64,000 bases of DNA from Armillaria gallica (GCA_037576215.1 JBANDB010000004.1:1736001-1800000), one strand, 5' to 3'; shown: positions 47,472 through 60,550, counted from the first letter of the stretch. A program made the numbers and translations. The notes: generated from the letters alone by a model not told the origin.

Positions 47472-50400
47472 CTGGCATCCCTAGCTTGTAGGCGCACGTA
47501 CAACATACCATCTTCCAAGCGAGATGTGCCTCTTGAATGGCAATACAGAGTCCACAACAAGTACTGATAATGGGCGTATGAGAAGGAAGGAATCTGATTT
47601 AATAGACTCATGGAAGAAAGAATGGAGGCCGTTGAATCCGAGTATAGCGTTGTCGATGTATTTTCTGTAGGGCTACAAGAGAAACACCATAGGGAATGTA
47701 GGCATGCTTGAGGCAGATGGCTGTTGACGAATTTTGAAATAATGCGAAGTTCTTGAATTGAATGAAAGTGCACTGACTTCAGATTTCCTTGAAAGATTCC
47801 AGGCTGTCTCCCCATCCAAGTCATATATATATGGACCACGAACCCAGTTATACTGGATTTTACTGCGGAAGGAAGAATGAAGTAGGCTTTATTAGTCGCA
47901 GATTGAAGCTATGCAGGATTTGTACACTACAAGGACATCTAACTCACATACTGATTTCTCTCCACCCATATCGACCTGGACGTCGCGCAATAGTACATGC
48001 CAGAATGCAGGACAGGGATCATGCACCTCTGTCAGGTGGTGTCCATATAGCCTTAGTCGCGTTGCTTTAAGTTCTTGGCGATACTCTGAGTGCTTCTCAA
48101 CGGATTGATGTATGAAACGTCTTTGGTGTTCAGGGATTCGCCCTCCTTGACCTTTCCTGTAAAACTGCTACTATTGCACGTGAGGGCCATCTCTTTTACT
48201 CTCATCTCCTTCCTCTCGCCTTCACATTAGTTGGTTGCACTCTTCGTGTGTTCCTGGCCTGAGTATGGCTCTATGAATTTCGCGAATTTTAGATGTCTTC
48301 CAAGCATGAAATATAGCGTATGCTGGAGCATCATGGCCTGATGCATGGTCAGTTACGGGCAAGTGCATAAAACCTTGCCACACTTGCCCCACAGATGTGT
48401 CGCAGTGTCCACTTACCCCTCTCTTCTTCCTCCTGAGCTACTTTGAACCCAGACGACTCACTGTACATGCAAGTGGCGATGTATTCATGGGTGATGGTGA
48501 ATGGGACGTGATAGTAGGTGAATATGTTTACCATGTAGCCTTGTCGTTTGCTAAATCAAGCAACCCTCTCGGACTCTCAGTCCACCGCGGTCCTCTTCAT
48601 TCCTCTCATGTGTCGGAATGCCAACCTAAAAGAATTAATGCCAGGCGGCAATTGGCCTATAACCCAGAGGTTGAAATGCCGGGTCAAGCCGGGCAACTTG
48701 CCATGGTCCAAGGCCTCTTGAAGAGATAATAAACAGTGAAGTGCTGATTATATTACTCAACGAAGAAGTTGAGCATAGCAAGTTATGTGTGGTAAATGGG
48801 CGCACCTCCCAGCTTTGATTGGGATCTGGTCGATTTGAGACCTCTTGCATCAAGCTATGCATGAAGTAGACCAGCATCTTATCTCGAATAACATAGGACC
48901 TAAAGGATGACCAGCAGGAATTACTGCATAGAAATGTACCGCACCTATGCATTGATTAGCCCGCTTGATAACTAAGGAGGGTTCAGCATCGAGCCTTGAA
49001 TCGGTGATGGGCCTAAGACTTCCGTGGCAACGGCAACACCAACTCGGAATGAGCTTGGTTAATTAACGTAGTGGCACGGCAATCAAGGCGATCGTGTGTG
49101 CGAGTGGTTCGGGGCACCTCCGTGCAGTAGAACAGTTCCTCTATACACAAGAATACACTGCGACTTTAAGTCTGCGAAGTAGTACTGCTTGGTAGTCGAG
49201 TACTAAATGCTATGGCTTCAAGCCGGTAGGGATCTCTCGAAATGAGAGGGAATGAAAACAGGTATGACGTGAATACCACGAATCCGTATGAGAAAATGTG
49301 CTGCGAGACTTGAAAATGTCGCTCGATGGTAATCGGAGCGGGGTGAACAATGGAGAATAGACTAAACGGTCGGCAATAGTCTGTGGGCGAGCGAAGTGAT
49401 GAGAAAACGGCGTGGGGACGGCGAGTGGCGAAATAAACGTGGAACGAGGTGCGGAGGGTGGGCTGGCGAGAGAAAACGTGGAACTACGAAAACTGGTGGC
49501 GATACTGGTCCTATACGATGCGAGGGTGCTGAGTCGATGTCGAAACTTGTCTGGTACTGAAACGATCCTATCCTATGTCAAACTAACCTTCAAGTCCACT
49601 CGGGGGACTGATACTATACGAAAACCGGCTGAACTGATCCTAAGTCTGCTCTGAGACTACCCAAGTGGGCAACGATAACGATGGCGAAAGAGAAACGATA
49701 AAAACTCCAATGGTGTGAAAGTGAAACAATGACGGCCTATAAAAGATAACGTGGGCGAGGTATAGCGTGGCGATCACGTATTGGCACCGTATGAGCGTGT
49801 ACCAATAGTGTTAAGAGTGAAGAGCGCATAGCGAAGGACTCTTCACAGTTAAAACCGTGAGATAACTCTGGTGAGCTCAAGAGTCGATGTGCAATCAAGA
49901 ATATGCTGGTGCAAACAGTATATTGCCATAGGACGGTGAATAAACGTTGTTTACTGGCGATAGACTAGAGCGAGACGATAATTGACGTAGTCTGGGGTCA
50001 ACTGGAGATGAACTGCCCCTCAACTACGTTTTCTAACTAGTTTTTATACTACAAGTACGAATTTATAAATAGAGTATATATGCGAGACTTAGTAAGGCCG
50101 TAAAGCCTTGGCTTTGTAAAAATCGTAGGTAACATATGGTCCTTGGTCTTCTAAAGTAACAGCAGCTCGTCGACGTTGCCGCGTATGGATGCGAACCATA
50201 TGGTTTTTGTTGAGCGATGCACGGATCATTAGGTGCTGTTTAGCTGCGGATTACTGAGCGATAGTCGTCGTACTGAGGAATATGCGTGGGGCAACGTTTT
50301 CTTGAGGCCTTGGCGGAGTAACAGCCTTAGTAAACACGGTCTGTAGTTGCCGTAGCTGAGAGGGTACTCGTGCCAATCACGTCATTTTCATTAAGTGATC

Positions 50401-50699
50401 AATGAGCGCGTCAACTGAGTGCTTCTGAGTGATGTGTCAATTCCATATTGGGATGATTGTTGATCGAAGGTGCCTTGCTGTGATGAAGTACGGCAATTAT
50501 GATGCATGGCAAGATGGGATGGATAACAAAGCGTGTAAGGAGTGATTGCCATAGGATGAAAGTGGTATCAATGTGCGTGCAATCATTGGTTTGCTGAAAG
50601 GCCGTTGAAGGGACAATAGCGTTAATTAGCAGGCAAAATCCACGAATTCTGAGCGTACAGAGCCTGGAGGCTCATCATCGGCAGAGCGACTTACATCTG
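47472..50699. other. Intergenic, no supported gene
   Basis: Short ORFs only. The stretch 49190-50640 is purine-biased and repetitive in feel. A TATAAATAGAGTATATAT run at about 50064-50081 could belong to an old retroelement LTR, but no paired LTR or target duplication was found. Confidence 0.3.
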
Positions 50700-51067
50700 A
50701 AATCTGATTGTTTGGTCTACCTAGACATCAATACATGACGATGTATCGTATAAACCATCATTTCAACCATGCGTGTAAAGGAGGCAAATTTCAATGGACC
50801 CATAATGGCGTTGAGTGCGCTATTAGTTCAGTGAGCAGATCACGGAGTGGTATGGCCTGGTCCTCTGGAGAAGACAACCTACACATCGTTACGGCCCTGG
50901 ATCGTTTCATGGCAGAGCAACCGCTTGCCAATCACGTGCAATCCTCACTTGCACGGTATGAGCGCCTAAAAAAACATTCAGGCCTTCATGGTCCAGCAAT
51001 GGAAGGACAAGGTCACAGGCTTCGGGTTGCTTCTGTATCTCAAAGAGCTCTTGCTGGTGTAGCCTAA
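50700..51067 (+). CDS. Unknown 119-codon ORF
   Basis: The frame reads RINHHFNHACKGGKFQWTHN and EDNLHIVTALDRFMAEQPLA. Its composition is protein-like but matches no family I know. It stands alone in a repeat-rich region, so it may be a transposon fragment or chance. Confidence 0.2.
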
Positions 51068-51758
51068 CTTGAGCTTCATCTGGCGGAAGAAAAGAGCTGG
51101 GTTGCCCTATACACCTGGAGAATTAACCCAAATGATGCTGGTCAGGATTCTGAAAGCCATAAGTATCAAAGAATTTTGAAAGTACGGACCTGGGCAGCCG
51201 GTCGACATCCAGCGACAATGATATGGGGAGAAAGTTATCGTTGATCATGCTATTCATGTTCAGAGGTAGAAAAAAGCACCTCCACAATTAATCTCGCGTT
51301 CGTACATGGCGACAAAAAAACACGACCGGACACTGCGGTGAAGAGACTCTGTGCGCGCAAGCTAGAAATGCAACAGCATCAAAGACACTGATCACACCCA
51401 CACCCAACACTACACACACAAACCCTCAAGTTCGTGGGGGATTCTGATGCGATAGAAGCAGATAGAAACAAGGCAAGGCAACTCTCAGAATATAGGATAC
51501 AAACGTATAGCAATAGCGTGCATTTAGTATCTGGATTTCTCTAAGTCCAAAGGCTTTTAATAACAAGAGGAGCGACAGTTTGTCGCTGGGCCTCAAGGCA
51601 ACGGTGTAGTACAGTACACACAACGTCGAGAGACGTCCACAAAACCCTCACTAAGTCTAGAGCGACACACGAAATGACCTCAAACAACTTAAAACACCCA
51701 ACACATGACTCAAAGCTTCGCGCTCCAAGCAGAAACACTTCACAAAACCTTCCACTAA

Positions 51759-51960
51759 AGCCACAGGGTTCAAACCTACGCGCTCAAGCTTCCAAACCGA
51801 TCGTAGATCCACAGTGTTCTAACCTATGCGATCCAGAGACACAGAAACCCTTATAAAACACCGTCCGCAAGCCACAGGGTTTGAACCTATGCCACTTGGG
51901 AAATATATACCCTCAAGCGAGCACTAATCAAGCCAAAGGGTTTGAACCTCTGCCACCTGT
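51759..51960. repeat. Degenerate tandem repeat with GGTTTGAACC core
   Basis: Four units start near 51759, 51808, 51871 and 51931: AGCCACAGGGTTCAAACC, TCCACAGTGTTCTAACC, GCCACAGGGTTTGAACC and AGCCAAAGGGTTTGAACC. The period is about 50-63 bp. The core resembles a tRNA B box (GGTTCRAnYCC), but no cloverleaf could be drawn. Confidence 0.5.
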
Positions 51961-53940
51961 AGTGCCTCGCGTCACAAGAAACCCTCAAAGCACAAGAGCG
52001 CGTCCTCAATGACACTATACTCTTCTTCTCAGGTTAGAGTGCAAGTCACCCAACCGATCAACAGTCACACAAGTGCCGCGTTAGCTTTCTATGCCTCGCG
52101 CGCGACTCAATTCACTCGGTATGATATCAATGCTAGGTTTATTCTCTCGCTCGAAGTTACAAACTGATCCAGAAGCTACGGCGTCAAGCTGAAGGCTTGT
52201 GCGCGACTACAACGGGGGTCCAAAACTTGTACACTACAATTACACTGCGCTATTTATCTATTCTACGTCCTACAAATTAGCAGTACCATTTTTAGTATCA
52301 TTTAGGTTGCTGAGCCCCTTTGCCTGCGTCCCGTGCGTGTCGCAATTATCACGCCATAGCTTGGCGCTGACTCAGGAGTCCGACTCGGGGCCAGATCCTG
52401 TCTCTGAGCGTTGCAACGTCGGTTAACAATGCTAACACACGTGTATTGACATCGGTTGCTATCTCCTCAGAGTTGCAGCCTAGCGCGCGACTCTATTTTG
52501 CTTTAATATATTCTCTTAAGGAAGTCTTGTAGTAGTGAAGGCAACGAGTCTCTTGTCTAGACCTCGCACGCTTCGGCCAAGGTCAGAAACTTCGGATTTA
52601 CTCGAGTTCTGACATCATACAGCCTAGAGCTCTAGGTTCCGGGTCTGCCGTGCCTTGCACGTCATAGATCAATGTTGCGCGAAGTTGTAATTATCTCATA
52701 AGCGTGTTCTGTGCTATTCTTAGTGCACGTGTGCTGTGCCCTGTCAGAGCACTTAGTGTCAAACGTTGGGACTTCATACCTAGTACAGCCTTTCTAGTAC
52801 TATCCTCAGGTTAAGCCATGCGCTCCACCCAGCTTTACTCTGGTAATTTCATTACTGGCATTATAAACACTGCGCTCTGTTGTTTTTCTCATTGCCTTAG
52901 TATCTGAGCACCGTTGCCTGCACTTATTATTGTAAATCGCAAAATTACATGCGTGAATGCGCATAGAGCGTGTCAGCAGGCAACTTCCAGGCACGAAGAA
53001 TATGGCAGATAACATGGACCTAGATCAACGAGAGAGGAATGGAGTCCAGAATGACCCCGTTCGCTTTGACGTAGGACATGGAAAGGATCTGGTATCCAAA
53101 GGCAGGAAGGCAGGGCAGAGAAAAGCAGTACTATGGGTGATCACGATCTGCAAATGGATCACGATGTGCAAATTACGGTTTTTAGCACGTTTTAGCAAGT
53201 CGTTGGCCTCAGGGTTTTTTGGATACTTCAATGAACATATATGGCTAATACCGCGCAGTAATTTATTTGTAGGCGTAAAACGTTGCGAGGTAGCGAAAAC
53301 TGGCTGAAATCAGCCTTTGTAAGGACCAGCTGCCCCCAGTTTCGCATCTGTAGCATGGAACAGCCTCGGAATGACTTGGAGGCATGATTAAGGCCCATTG
53401 TAAGGGTTCAAAACAAAAAAAATCCGGACCTATCGCTGGAGGGATGCCTGAAAAATGAGAGATACGTTGGATTCAGCGTTACAGAATGTGACAGTTTCAA
53501 TGTGTAGTACGCCGTTTGCGGCGACAATGCAGTGCTTCCTTCTTTTGAAAGCTGCAGCCAGCACCGTCGGACTTACAATCTGACCATGATGTTTGCTGTG
53601 ACGGAATTTTGCACATCTCAATTTTTTGACACCTGCACCTCGGTCACCGCCTGAAGCTTGCTCTACTCAATGAAATCCCCAAGGATTTTCAGCTTAGTAT
53701 CAGAACGCATTTAAGATACCAGTAAATTGTTTAAGAAAACGAAGCACAAAAAATCCATTATTGAAAATAGGCATTTCCCTACCGCCCCACTCTCAACCAG
53801 TTATGTTTTCAAGATAATAGTTTACGGCAAAATTCAGCAGCCGAGTCAAAAAGTAACGGCACAGCATTGGCACCTGTGACTGCCGGCGGTCTTCAGTGAA
53901 GCAAGCAGGCTTGATTAGAGCAATATAGGGGCTGAATTAC
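51961..53940. other. Intergenic, no supported gene
   Basis: Short ORFs only. The ORF 52957-53307 (+, 116 codons) starts MRIERVSRQLPGTKN but has no recognised domain. Confidence 0.3.
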
Positions 53941-53948
53941 AAGCGCGG

Positions 53949-54479
53949 TTATACAGCAGGTTTCGTGATTTCATCCCAGGCGCATAAGAAGCCAAGGCCC
54001 GCCTCCCACCAAGAGCCTTTATGCTGCTGTGCCTTTGCATATGCAGTCAGACCCCGTGCGCCCATTGCCTGCTCGGTATGAAAGCCGCTGTCTACCCGCT
54101 GCAAAATTGCACTGGCAAGAAGCTGCGTAAAGGAGGTCTGGATATTGCCCTCGGCAGGAGGGGCACTGGAATGCGTGGGGGTTGCTGAGGGAATGAAGGC
54201 AGGGAGATTGAATGGAGAGCTTGAGCCCCCAAGAGATGAGGTGGGTGCCTCGAGTGAGGCCAAAGTGCCCTCAAGCGGTGACTGCACGCCGCCCATAAGA
54301 GCAGCCCAAGGCGCCGCAATGCTTGAATGTCCAGAGGCTAGAGGAAGCCGGGGCGGCCAAAGGGTTCGGGCTGCATTCAGGCACAGCGCACACGTGGCCA
54401 AGCTCATCGAGGACGCCTTCGGCAGAGTGGGTGTTTTTGAGCTCAACAGAGTCACGAAGGGGGCTACGAGAGTCAACAT
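53949..54479 (-). CDS. Unknown ORF (176 codons) in a GC-rich island
   Basis: Pro/Ser/Ala-rich for the first 115 residues, then QTSFTQLLASAILQRVDSGF, GLTAYAKAQQHKGSWWEAGL and GFLCAWDEI before the stop. The C-terminal 60 residues look like real protein. The opposite strand is also open over much of this stretch, which reduces confidence. The base composition (high GC, about 53.9-55.1 kb) differs from the neighbours, so it may be part of a transposon or a transferred segment. Function unknown. Confidence 0.25.
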   Translation of the reverse strand: MLTLVAPFVTLLSSKTPTLPKASSMSLATCALCLNAARTLWPPRLPLASGHSSIAAPWAALMGGVQSPLEGTLASLEAPTSSLGGSSSPFNLPAFIPSATPTHSSAPPAEGNIQTSFTQLLASAILQRVDSGFHTEQAMGARGLTAYAKAQQHKGSWWEAGLGFLCAWDEITKPAV

Positions 54480-54700
54480 CTACGTTGGGCCATCGCACTG
54501 AAGCACGGCGGGGCTGAATGCACCCCCAAAACGAGCAGAGCGCAGCGCCCACAGCATGGTGGCGGCTGCGGGGGAGGGGGGGGGCCTTAGGCTGAGAGGC
54601 GTGCGCCTCAAAAGCAAGCTGTGAAAAGCGGTGAGAAATTGGCAACAACAAGAAAGCACCCTCCCTACAGGCGATGAGCGCGTCTAGCAACCCGCCAAGC

Positions 54701-54974
54701 GCCTTGCATTGGGCCCAGGGGTGATTCCGTGCACAAGGATCCTGGTGGGTTTTCTGGATCGCTCGGCACGCAGAGGGAGGATGGGCAGACTCACTTACCT
54801 ACGCTGCGGAGGTTGTGGGAGATGCACACAGGGCCTACAAATCGCAAGCGTTAGCAAAGCTGGTAGGGAACAAACGCGCATCAAGCATGTCAAATGCCCC
54901 CAGATGGTCTCCAGGTGCCTTGCATTGGACCTGGGGGCGATTCCGTGTACAAGGATCCCGGTGAGCTTCTAGGG
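54701..54974. repeat. Pair of ~55-bp direct repeats
   Basis: CCTTGCATTGGGCCCAGGGG and the bases after it (from 54701) recur from about 54917 as CCTTGCATTGGACCTGGGGG. Both continue GATTCCGTG(C/T)ACAAGGATCC. Copies are about 216 bp apart and differ mainly by transitions. Confidence 0.6.
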
Positions 54975-56118
54975 GTGTGTGATGCACTCAAGGGGAGGTA
55001 AAGCGAGGCAGCTTACTAGAACACGTGAGCCAGAAAGGGGGCGCTCAATGCCGTGGCAAAGATCGGTGTCGCCGCAAAGGGCGTGCAAGAAGAAATGGAG
55101 GCGGCTGAGCAGCTAGCCAGCTGTGAAAGTGGTTGGACCAGCGGCGGCAATTATCCTGGGTAGAGCTGAGCAGCAGTGGTGACCACCGGTATAGCTCAAG
55201 GATGGGGGAAGGAGCGGGCGAGGGTTTTGAGCGATCGGAAATTGAAAAATTTCCGAAAAGCTTGTTGATTGCCGTCGTGTGATATCCACGTGACACGTTT
55301 GGACGAAGATGGTCGAACGACAGGGCAACACTGGTTAAGAAATCGTGTGCTGACTAAGCACAGATCAGTCCTTTTGATGGCAAATTGCTTCCTCTCACCT
55401 TTGGCTCTCGTTAGCCTTGATTTGCAACCCTCACCACTAGTGTATATAGTAGATACAATCACAGTATTAAGCCATTTGGTCTGCGATTTTATTTGGTGGG
55501 AACTGGCCTTGTAATAATCAATAATTGATGCGTTGCATTTGTTTGGCTTTGTTAGCAGGCCCTTCTCCATGCAACTGTAATGCACCTCTTTACGGCTTCC
55601 ACAAGGACAGATTGTGGCCAAAAAAGATACAGAAGTCCACACTGGGTTAAAATACATGTATTCTCTGTGGGAAAATAACAAAATTCATATTGATATAATG
55701 GAATATACGAGTGAAATGGCACTATTTAGCAGGGTAAAAAAATTATGGTCCATAGAATACATGTAGAATTATCTACCGAACATTTTCTCCCACTAAAACT
55801 AATCACCAACATGTACGGTTCAGCCCACAGTAAGTGCAGACATCCGAAGTGAATTTTTTGGTGTGAAATCCATAAAGGGTAACTCACGGTCGGAGTTTGA
55901 AGCTTGGTGAGGAGTGCCGATAGTCACAGACAGAAGGCTCGCGTCTTAAGATGGCATGAGAGCGTCACAATGTATCAGCCACAGCCCAGGGAAGTCTGAA
56001 GCTAAGGCACATCGGATTTTCAGACTCGAGTCTGTGTCGCGTAGGGTGTTCTTTGGCTACAAGCGAAGAAATGGCATGGCCAAGATCATGTGAGGCTTGT
56101 TGACACGTCCGCTTGGGT

Positions 56119-56150
<32 letters not shown>

Positions 56151-56151
56151 C
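56119..56151. repeat. (AAC)11 microsatellite
   Basis: Eleven uninterrupted AAC units. Confidence 0.9.
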
Positions 56152-57098
56152 CACCATCACCGACCTGCTCCCGGTCCACGTTCGCTGTTGCTCCGGCACT
56201 ATGAGGCCTTACAGACCCTTCCGTAGTTGTCGATAGTTCATGGGTCATGCATAACAACCACCAACCACAACCAACAATTTTTTTTCATCTTCTATCATTC
56301 ATCTTCGACTACTGGCTCACTTTCATGCCAATTTTACTTTCAACCTCCGGAGACTCCACGTGAAACCCTCCATCTATTCCTCTTCACCGCCATGATCCCT
56401 ACTAAATTGTATCGACATCGACACACAGCAACCCAACGACATCCGCAACCAATGGATTGCATCCAACCATAAATCCCTTTCTCCATCCCCTTCGTCTGGT
56501 CATTCACTGACCAATCATCTTTCTGATGCTTCTTGCTGAGGCATTTCAGGCCGCTTCGCCTGTGCTCACTATGCGTGCCATTCCCGCCCCAGCACCCAGC
56601 TTGTTGATGGCCCATGCGCTCCTTACCACATGGGATTGCTGTTTTGGGTAGGAATCTGGATCTCCTGGTTGATGACGGACTTGGTGGATTTCATGCGATT
56701 TGTTTTTGACCTTTTCTCGTACCCATATCTACTTAGCTAGTCTCATAGTTACTAATTCGGTCCGTCGGGAGTTTACTCTTAGCTTTAGTTAGCGTTGGCA
56801 GCTCTTCAATTGTAACATTGTAACAATTTGGGTAGACACGTAGCTATAGTAGGGCAATATTATTGTGACACTGTGACATGTGACTGCGCCGCATTTTATC
56901 CCCCCGACAGCGCCCGACTGCCCTTGCAAGCCATTCACACGCACACTCCAAGAATCCGTTGGCCCCTCTTGTCAGCAATCAACTGTGTCGATTTCAAAAC
57001 TTCTTCAACCATAGCGTGGCGCGTTTGTGGCGTGTTAAAGGAGGCTGGAGAAGAGGAAAGCCTGTGGGTTGGAGTGAGTACATTATATCATCATATTA

Positions 57099-57343
57099 CA
57101 GCTGTTTGCACAGCTTGACAGTAGCAGGTGTTTTGCACGAGAGAAGAGAGTGATCTGCACTTCATCATAAGCCGTGGTTTAAGGGCTTGATGACGCGTTT
57201 GTGGGTGGTTTGTGGCCATTTTGGCGATCTCGGAGGCCATCTCGTGCACTTGAAGTCCCCAAAACGTGGTTTATGATGAAGTCCGAGCTTTCTTTCACCA
57301 TCCACGAAAACCCCCTGACTGTCAAGCTGTATGCAAACAGCTG
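57099..57343. mobile_element. TA-flanked inverted-repeat element (MITE)
   Basis: The left end is CAGCTGTTTGCACAGCTTGA; the right end, on the other strand, is CAGCTGTTTGCATACAGCTTGA in pieces of equal order. Complementarity extends inward about 80 bp and includes CTTCATCATAA on the left against TTATGATGAAG on the right. TA lies at both edges (57097-57098 and 57344-57345), as with Tc1/mariner relatives. There is no coding capacity. Confidence 0.6.
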
Positions 57344-58885
57344 TAACTTGAAGATTTTTGACCTGATACTCGCAAAGTAGCCGCCAAACTCCGAAGCTCA
57401 ACCATCGTGAACCCTGTGCTCCAGACATGCGTTTCATTTTGTACAATCCCCCTGGCTTCCTGCCAATCACATCTTCAACAATTCTAGGCCTTCTTGGCAC
57501 ATCTGGTAGCCCCAACGGCCCCGAATGGCGCGTATACTACCCGCGTAAGCACTCAAAGGAGGCAGTGCCATGAGCCTGCCTAACAAGGACTACGACACGT
57601 CGACCACACGCCCATGCCGCGCTAGAGCCACGAATGCGGGCGCCATCCCCACCTCGACCTACCCGACAGCACGTTGGTGGCAAAACATACCCATGCCGAC
57701 CTATTCGATGCTCTCCACATCGAGATCGGATGCAATCGCTCTTGTACATCACATTCTTGCATACGAACAGATTGAGATCAGCCATAATCTCGGCGCGGAA
57801 GGACCTATTGGAGGGTCTACTGAAAGCACAAAAAATGACGCCGACAAAGACCAACAACACAGCGGGGGGGAGGGTCGAGGAAAAGAAGGAGGGCGGGACT
57901 GAGGTTGAAATCAGGACGCCAACGACGAACGACCGTGCCCTTCTGGCCTTCGAAGAAGGACCGTTGGCGGTCACGAACAGCACGGAAATGGCGGCCGTTC
58001 GATGAATCGCTCACCCACCGCCATCTACCTGCATGACCCTCTACCATCCTGCCAGTAACAGCACCCACACCAACGCGCCATTCACCAGCGACGTGCAAGA
58101 CATCAAGTCTGCAGTTCCTTCGACGGTGGCGAACAGCGTTTTGTGTTTTCCTGCCTGCTGGCTAGCAGAAGATTCTTTGGTTTCAGGTAAGTCTTGTCAC
58201 CCCTCCCCGCTACAAGCTTTTACTGGCGACATCAAGCATCTTATGGCTAATTTGTCTGAGTTCGGTGCATATGGGTGATGGCACGTTTAGAGCATTTCGA
58301 TCCCGTTCTATGCCAATTGCCACTCCCTTTACAGGTGCTCAATCAGCCTCACGTCAGCCATCCCCACGATTCCGTCCCAAATCAACAGCACATCGCCTCC
58401 TCCCACCTCTGTGCCCTTCATTGGAGCCTTTTCAGATCGCTAAGGGGTGATCGCCACGAGATAGGCTGAAACTCGCCATGTGAGACTGGAAAGTGCGCTC
58501 TTTGGTGATGGCTTGATCAAGCCTGATAGTCTTAGTACAGGCCGATTAGTGGTCAGAAGGGCGTCTCGAAAATTTGGCCTTGCGGCGAGTGAACTTACGC
58601 GGACAAGGAAGATTGGCAGAATGGTGGAGAGGGCTTCGCTCACTGGCTGGATAACCTCCACAGTTCTAAGGAAAGTTACATTGATGAAATAGTAAAAACA
58701 TTGATGCCACACAATGTAGCCACCCCATCCCAGTTTCCCACATCTTTGTCCAAGTCAAAGTGACAAGAAGACTGCATTATAAGTGCAAAGTGGTGTCCAA
58801 AAAATCCAAAAAGCTGTGCCGCAGTGTTTTCATGCCATTTGAGCTATATACATCTTAGATTCATGAGGGAAATGGCATCCGTAGA

Positions 58886-60550
58886 TCAAGTACCCCCTTT
58901 ACTATGCGAGGAGGTTTCCTCTGCCATGTTATCTACTGACTCCTGGGAGGATTGCGGATATGTCAGAACGCGATGAGCAGGTTGGAGGGTCTCCATCTAT
59001 CATAGAAACTCAATGATAAGACTGCACTAGTGTAAGGGCTGCAACCTACGTTGATGTGTATTTCATCCACCTCATTCTGATTTGATTCCGTTCGAAATCC
59101 GAAGGTGGTGCTGGTACTGGAAACAGAGGTTCAGTATGGATGAAACTTGCCAGCGGCCATACACTGACTTCACAACGCTGTATTGACTCAAGCGGCGCAC
59201 TGCTCGACAAGCAAAAATCTACGCCGTTAATTTCAGTCAGAACTAACATGCACATATTTGTTTCCCTCTACACACCATAGATAATACTACCACTGGGACA
59301 TTGGCAGCTATGGACATCACGGCGTTGAGATTCAAGAGCATTAAGACCTGAAGAGAGTCAGGAAATAATCAAATGCACATCGACACTCACTGTGGCCGTT
59401 AAATTCACAGCAAATGTCACCAAGAAGTAGATCAATCCATCGCCAAAAACCAGGCTACTGAGCCCTGATCGTAGTACTATCGCTTCCGAAATGCTGTAAT
59501 GAAAGTCAGTCAGAATTTCATTGAGGAAGGGAATAGATATAACCATGTGTGCTTCATGCGTAACTTCCACCCAGTTAAGAGCAATATCAGGAGGTCAAAA
59601 ACCATTGTAAAGATAGATGTGACCGCCAACATCTTGTTGCTCGTCTTCGCTATGGCACAGGTCCCCAATTCTGGCAACCAGTTGCTTCTGACTAGTACAC
59701 CTGTCACCATAATAAATACTTAGCATTTGAACAAGATAAAGGATATCGTGCCATTAAGCAGAAGGGACCAATGAGCCAATATTAGAATGGAGATTGGTAA
59801 GACAATTTTGATATGGCAACCCCACACAGCGATTCTGTAGCGTGTCAGACTCGGGAAATGTGGTCGAAGCAGAATGGGGGCATACGTTCGCAGGGAAAGG
59901 TTGAGGGAAGCTAGGCCAATGGACGCGCTTCCAAAAACCTAATTTGGAAATACCCTTAGCACAACTCATAGCATTCAGGAAGTAGAAGTACCTCGTCGAC
60001 GATGTATAGACTTTTACACTGGTAGCTGCTCAGACTGAAGGTTATCGAAATGAGCAGAAGAGAGATTTCTGCACTGGAAGCCATTTCTCACCTCCTCGCG
60101 TCTATCGAGATGGTGCTAATCCAATAATAATTAGCTCTGGATCAGCTACTTGTAACAGGAAAGGGACATACATTCCAACGAGAGCAACAAGTACAAAATA
60201 TCTATTGCACAAGTAAAATATCTGGACGTGTTTGCGTTAAGAGTAATATATAGAACGTAGAATGAAGATATTATATGCCTACCATTGGCCACCGAAATGG
60301 TTTTGCCCTTGAGATCCGCTGCCAATCATAATCAAATGAAAGGATGATTTCCCATCTATGAATGTTGAGTAAGCAATACTTCGCCGATTGGACGGACACT
60401 CACGCATACACGCCGAGCATAATATGTACGATATTCGAGAATGATGCTACGTCGGATGGGGTAAACCGCAAGTCCTATGCAATATTCAAAACAATCAACC
60501 AACTGACCATGGTCATGTATGAGTTCTTCAGGAGTGTTCCAATCTACCAT
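58886..60550 (-). CDS. Agaricomycete-type multipass membrane protein
   Basis: I traced 14 exons on the minus strand: 60550-60508, 60446-60404, 60355-60283, 60221-60172, 60115-60092, 60034-59992, 59938-59886, 59834-59752, 59700-59544, 59493-59391, 59347-59276, 59218-59169, 59116-59050 and 58996-58886. Introns are 43-61 nt and phases agree, giving 323 aa. The protein has about seven hydrophobic segments and family-like landmarks: FDYDWQRISRAKPFRWPM, FYLCNRYFVLVALVGI, GSASIGLASLNLSLRT, LAHWSLLLNG, GDGLIYFLVTFAVNLTATV, LMLLNLNAVMSIAANVPV and ACRAVRRL, with a polar Ser/Thr-rich tail. This matches a large family of uncharacterised Agaricomycete membrane proteins that look receptor-like; ligand and role are unknown. 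The start MVDWNTPEEL fits the family. One intron (59701-59751) begins GC (GCACGA) instead of GT. Otherwise the gene is intact. Confidence 0.75.

Larger units (their letters stand above)
55100..58885. other. Mostly non-coding region
   Basis: ORFs of 60-160 codons on both strands overlap each other and carry no recognisable domain. The longest are 55196-55681 (-), 57537-57983 (-) and 57634-58005 (+). The GC-rich stretch 57540-58000 is open on both strands. The region holds a microsatellite and one inverted-repeat element, listed separately. Confidence 0.3.

Noticed and set aside
47249..47839. 196-codon minus ORF over the Argonaute 3' end
   Set aside because: Its upper part is antisense to Argonaute exons 17-18 and it carries no recognisable domain.
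49190..50640. Possible LTR of a retrotransposon
   Set aside because: It has a TATA-like run, but no second LTR, no primer-binding site and no gag/pol sequence.
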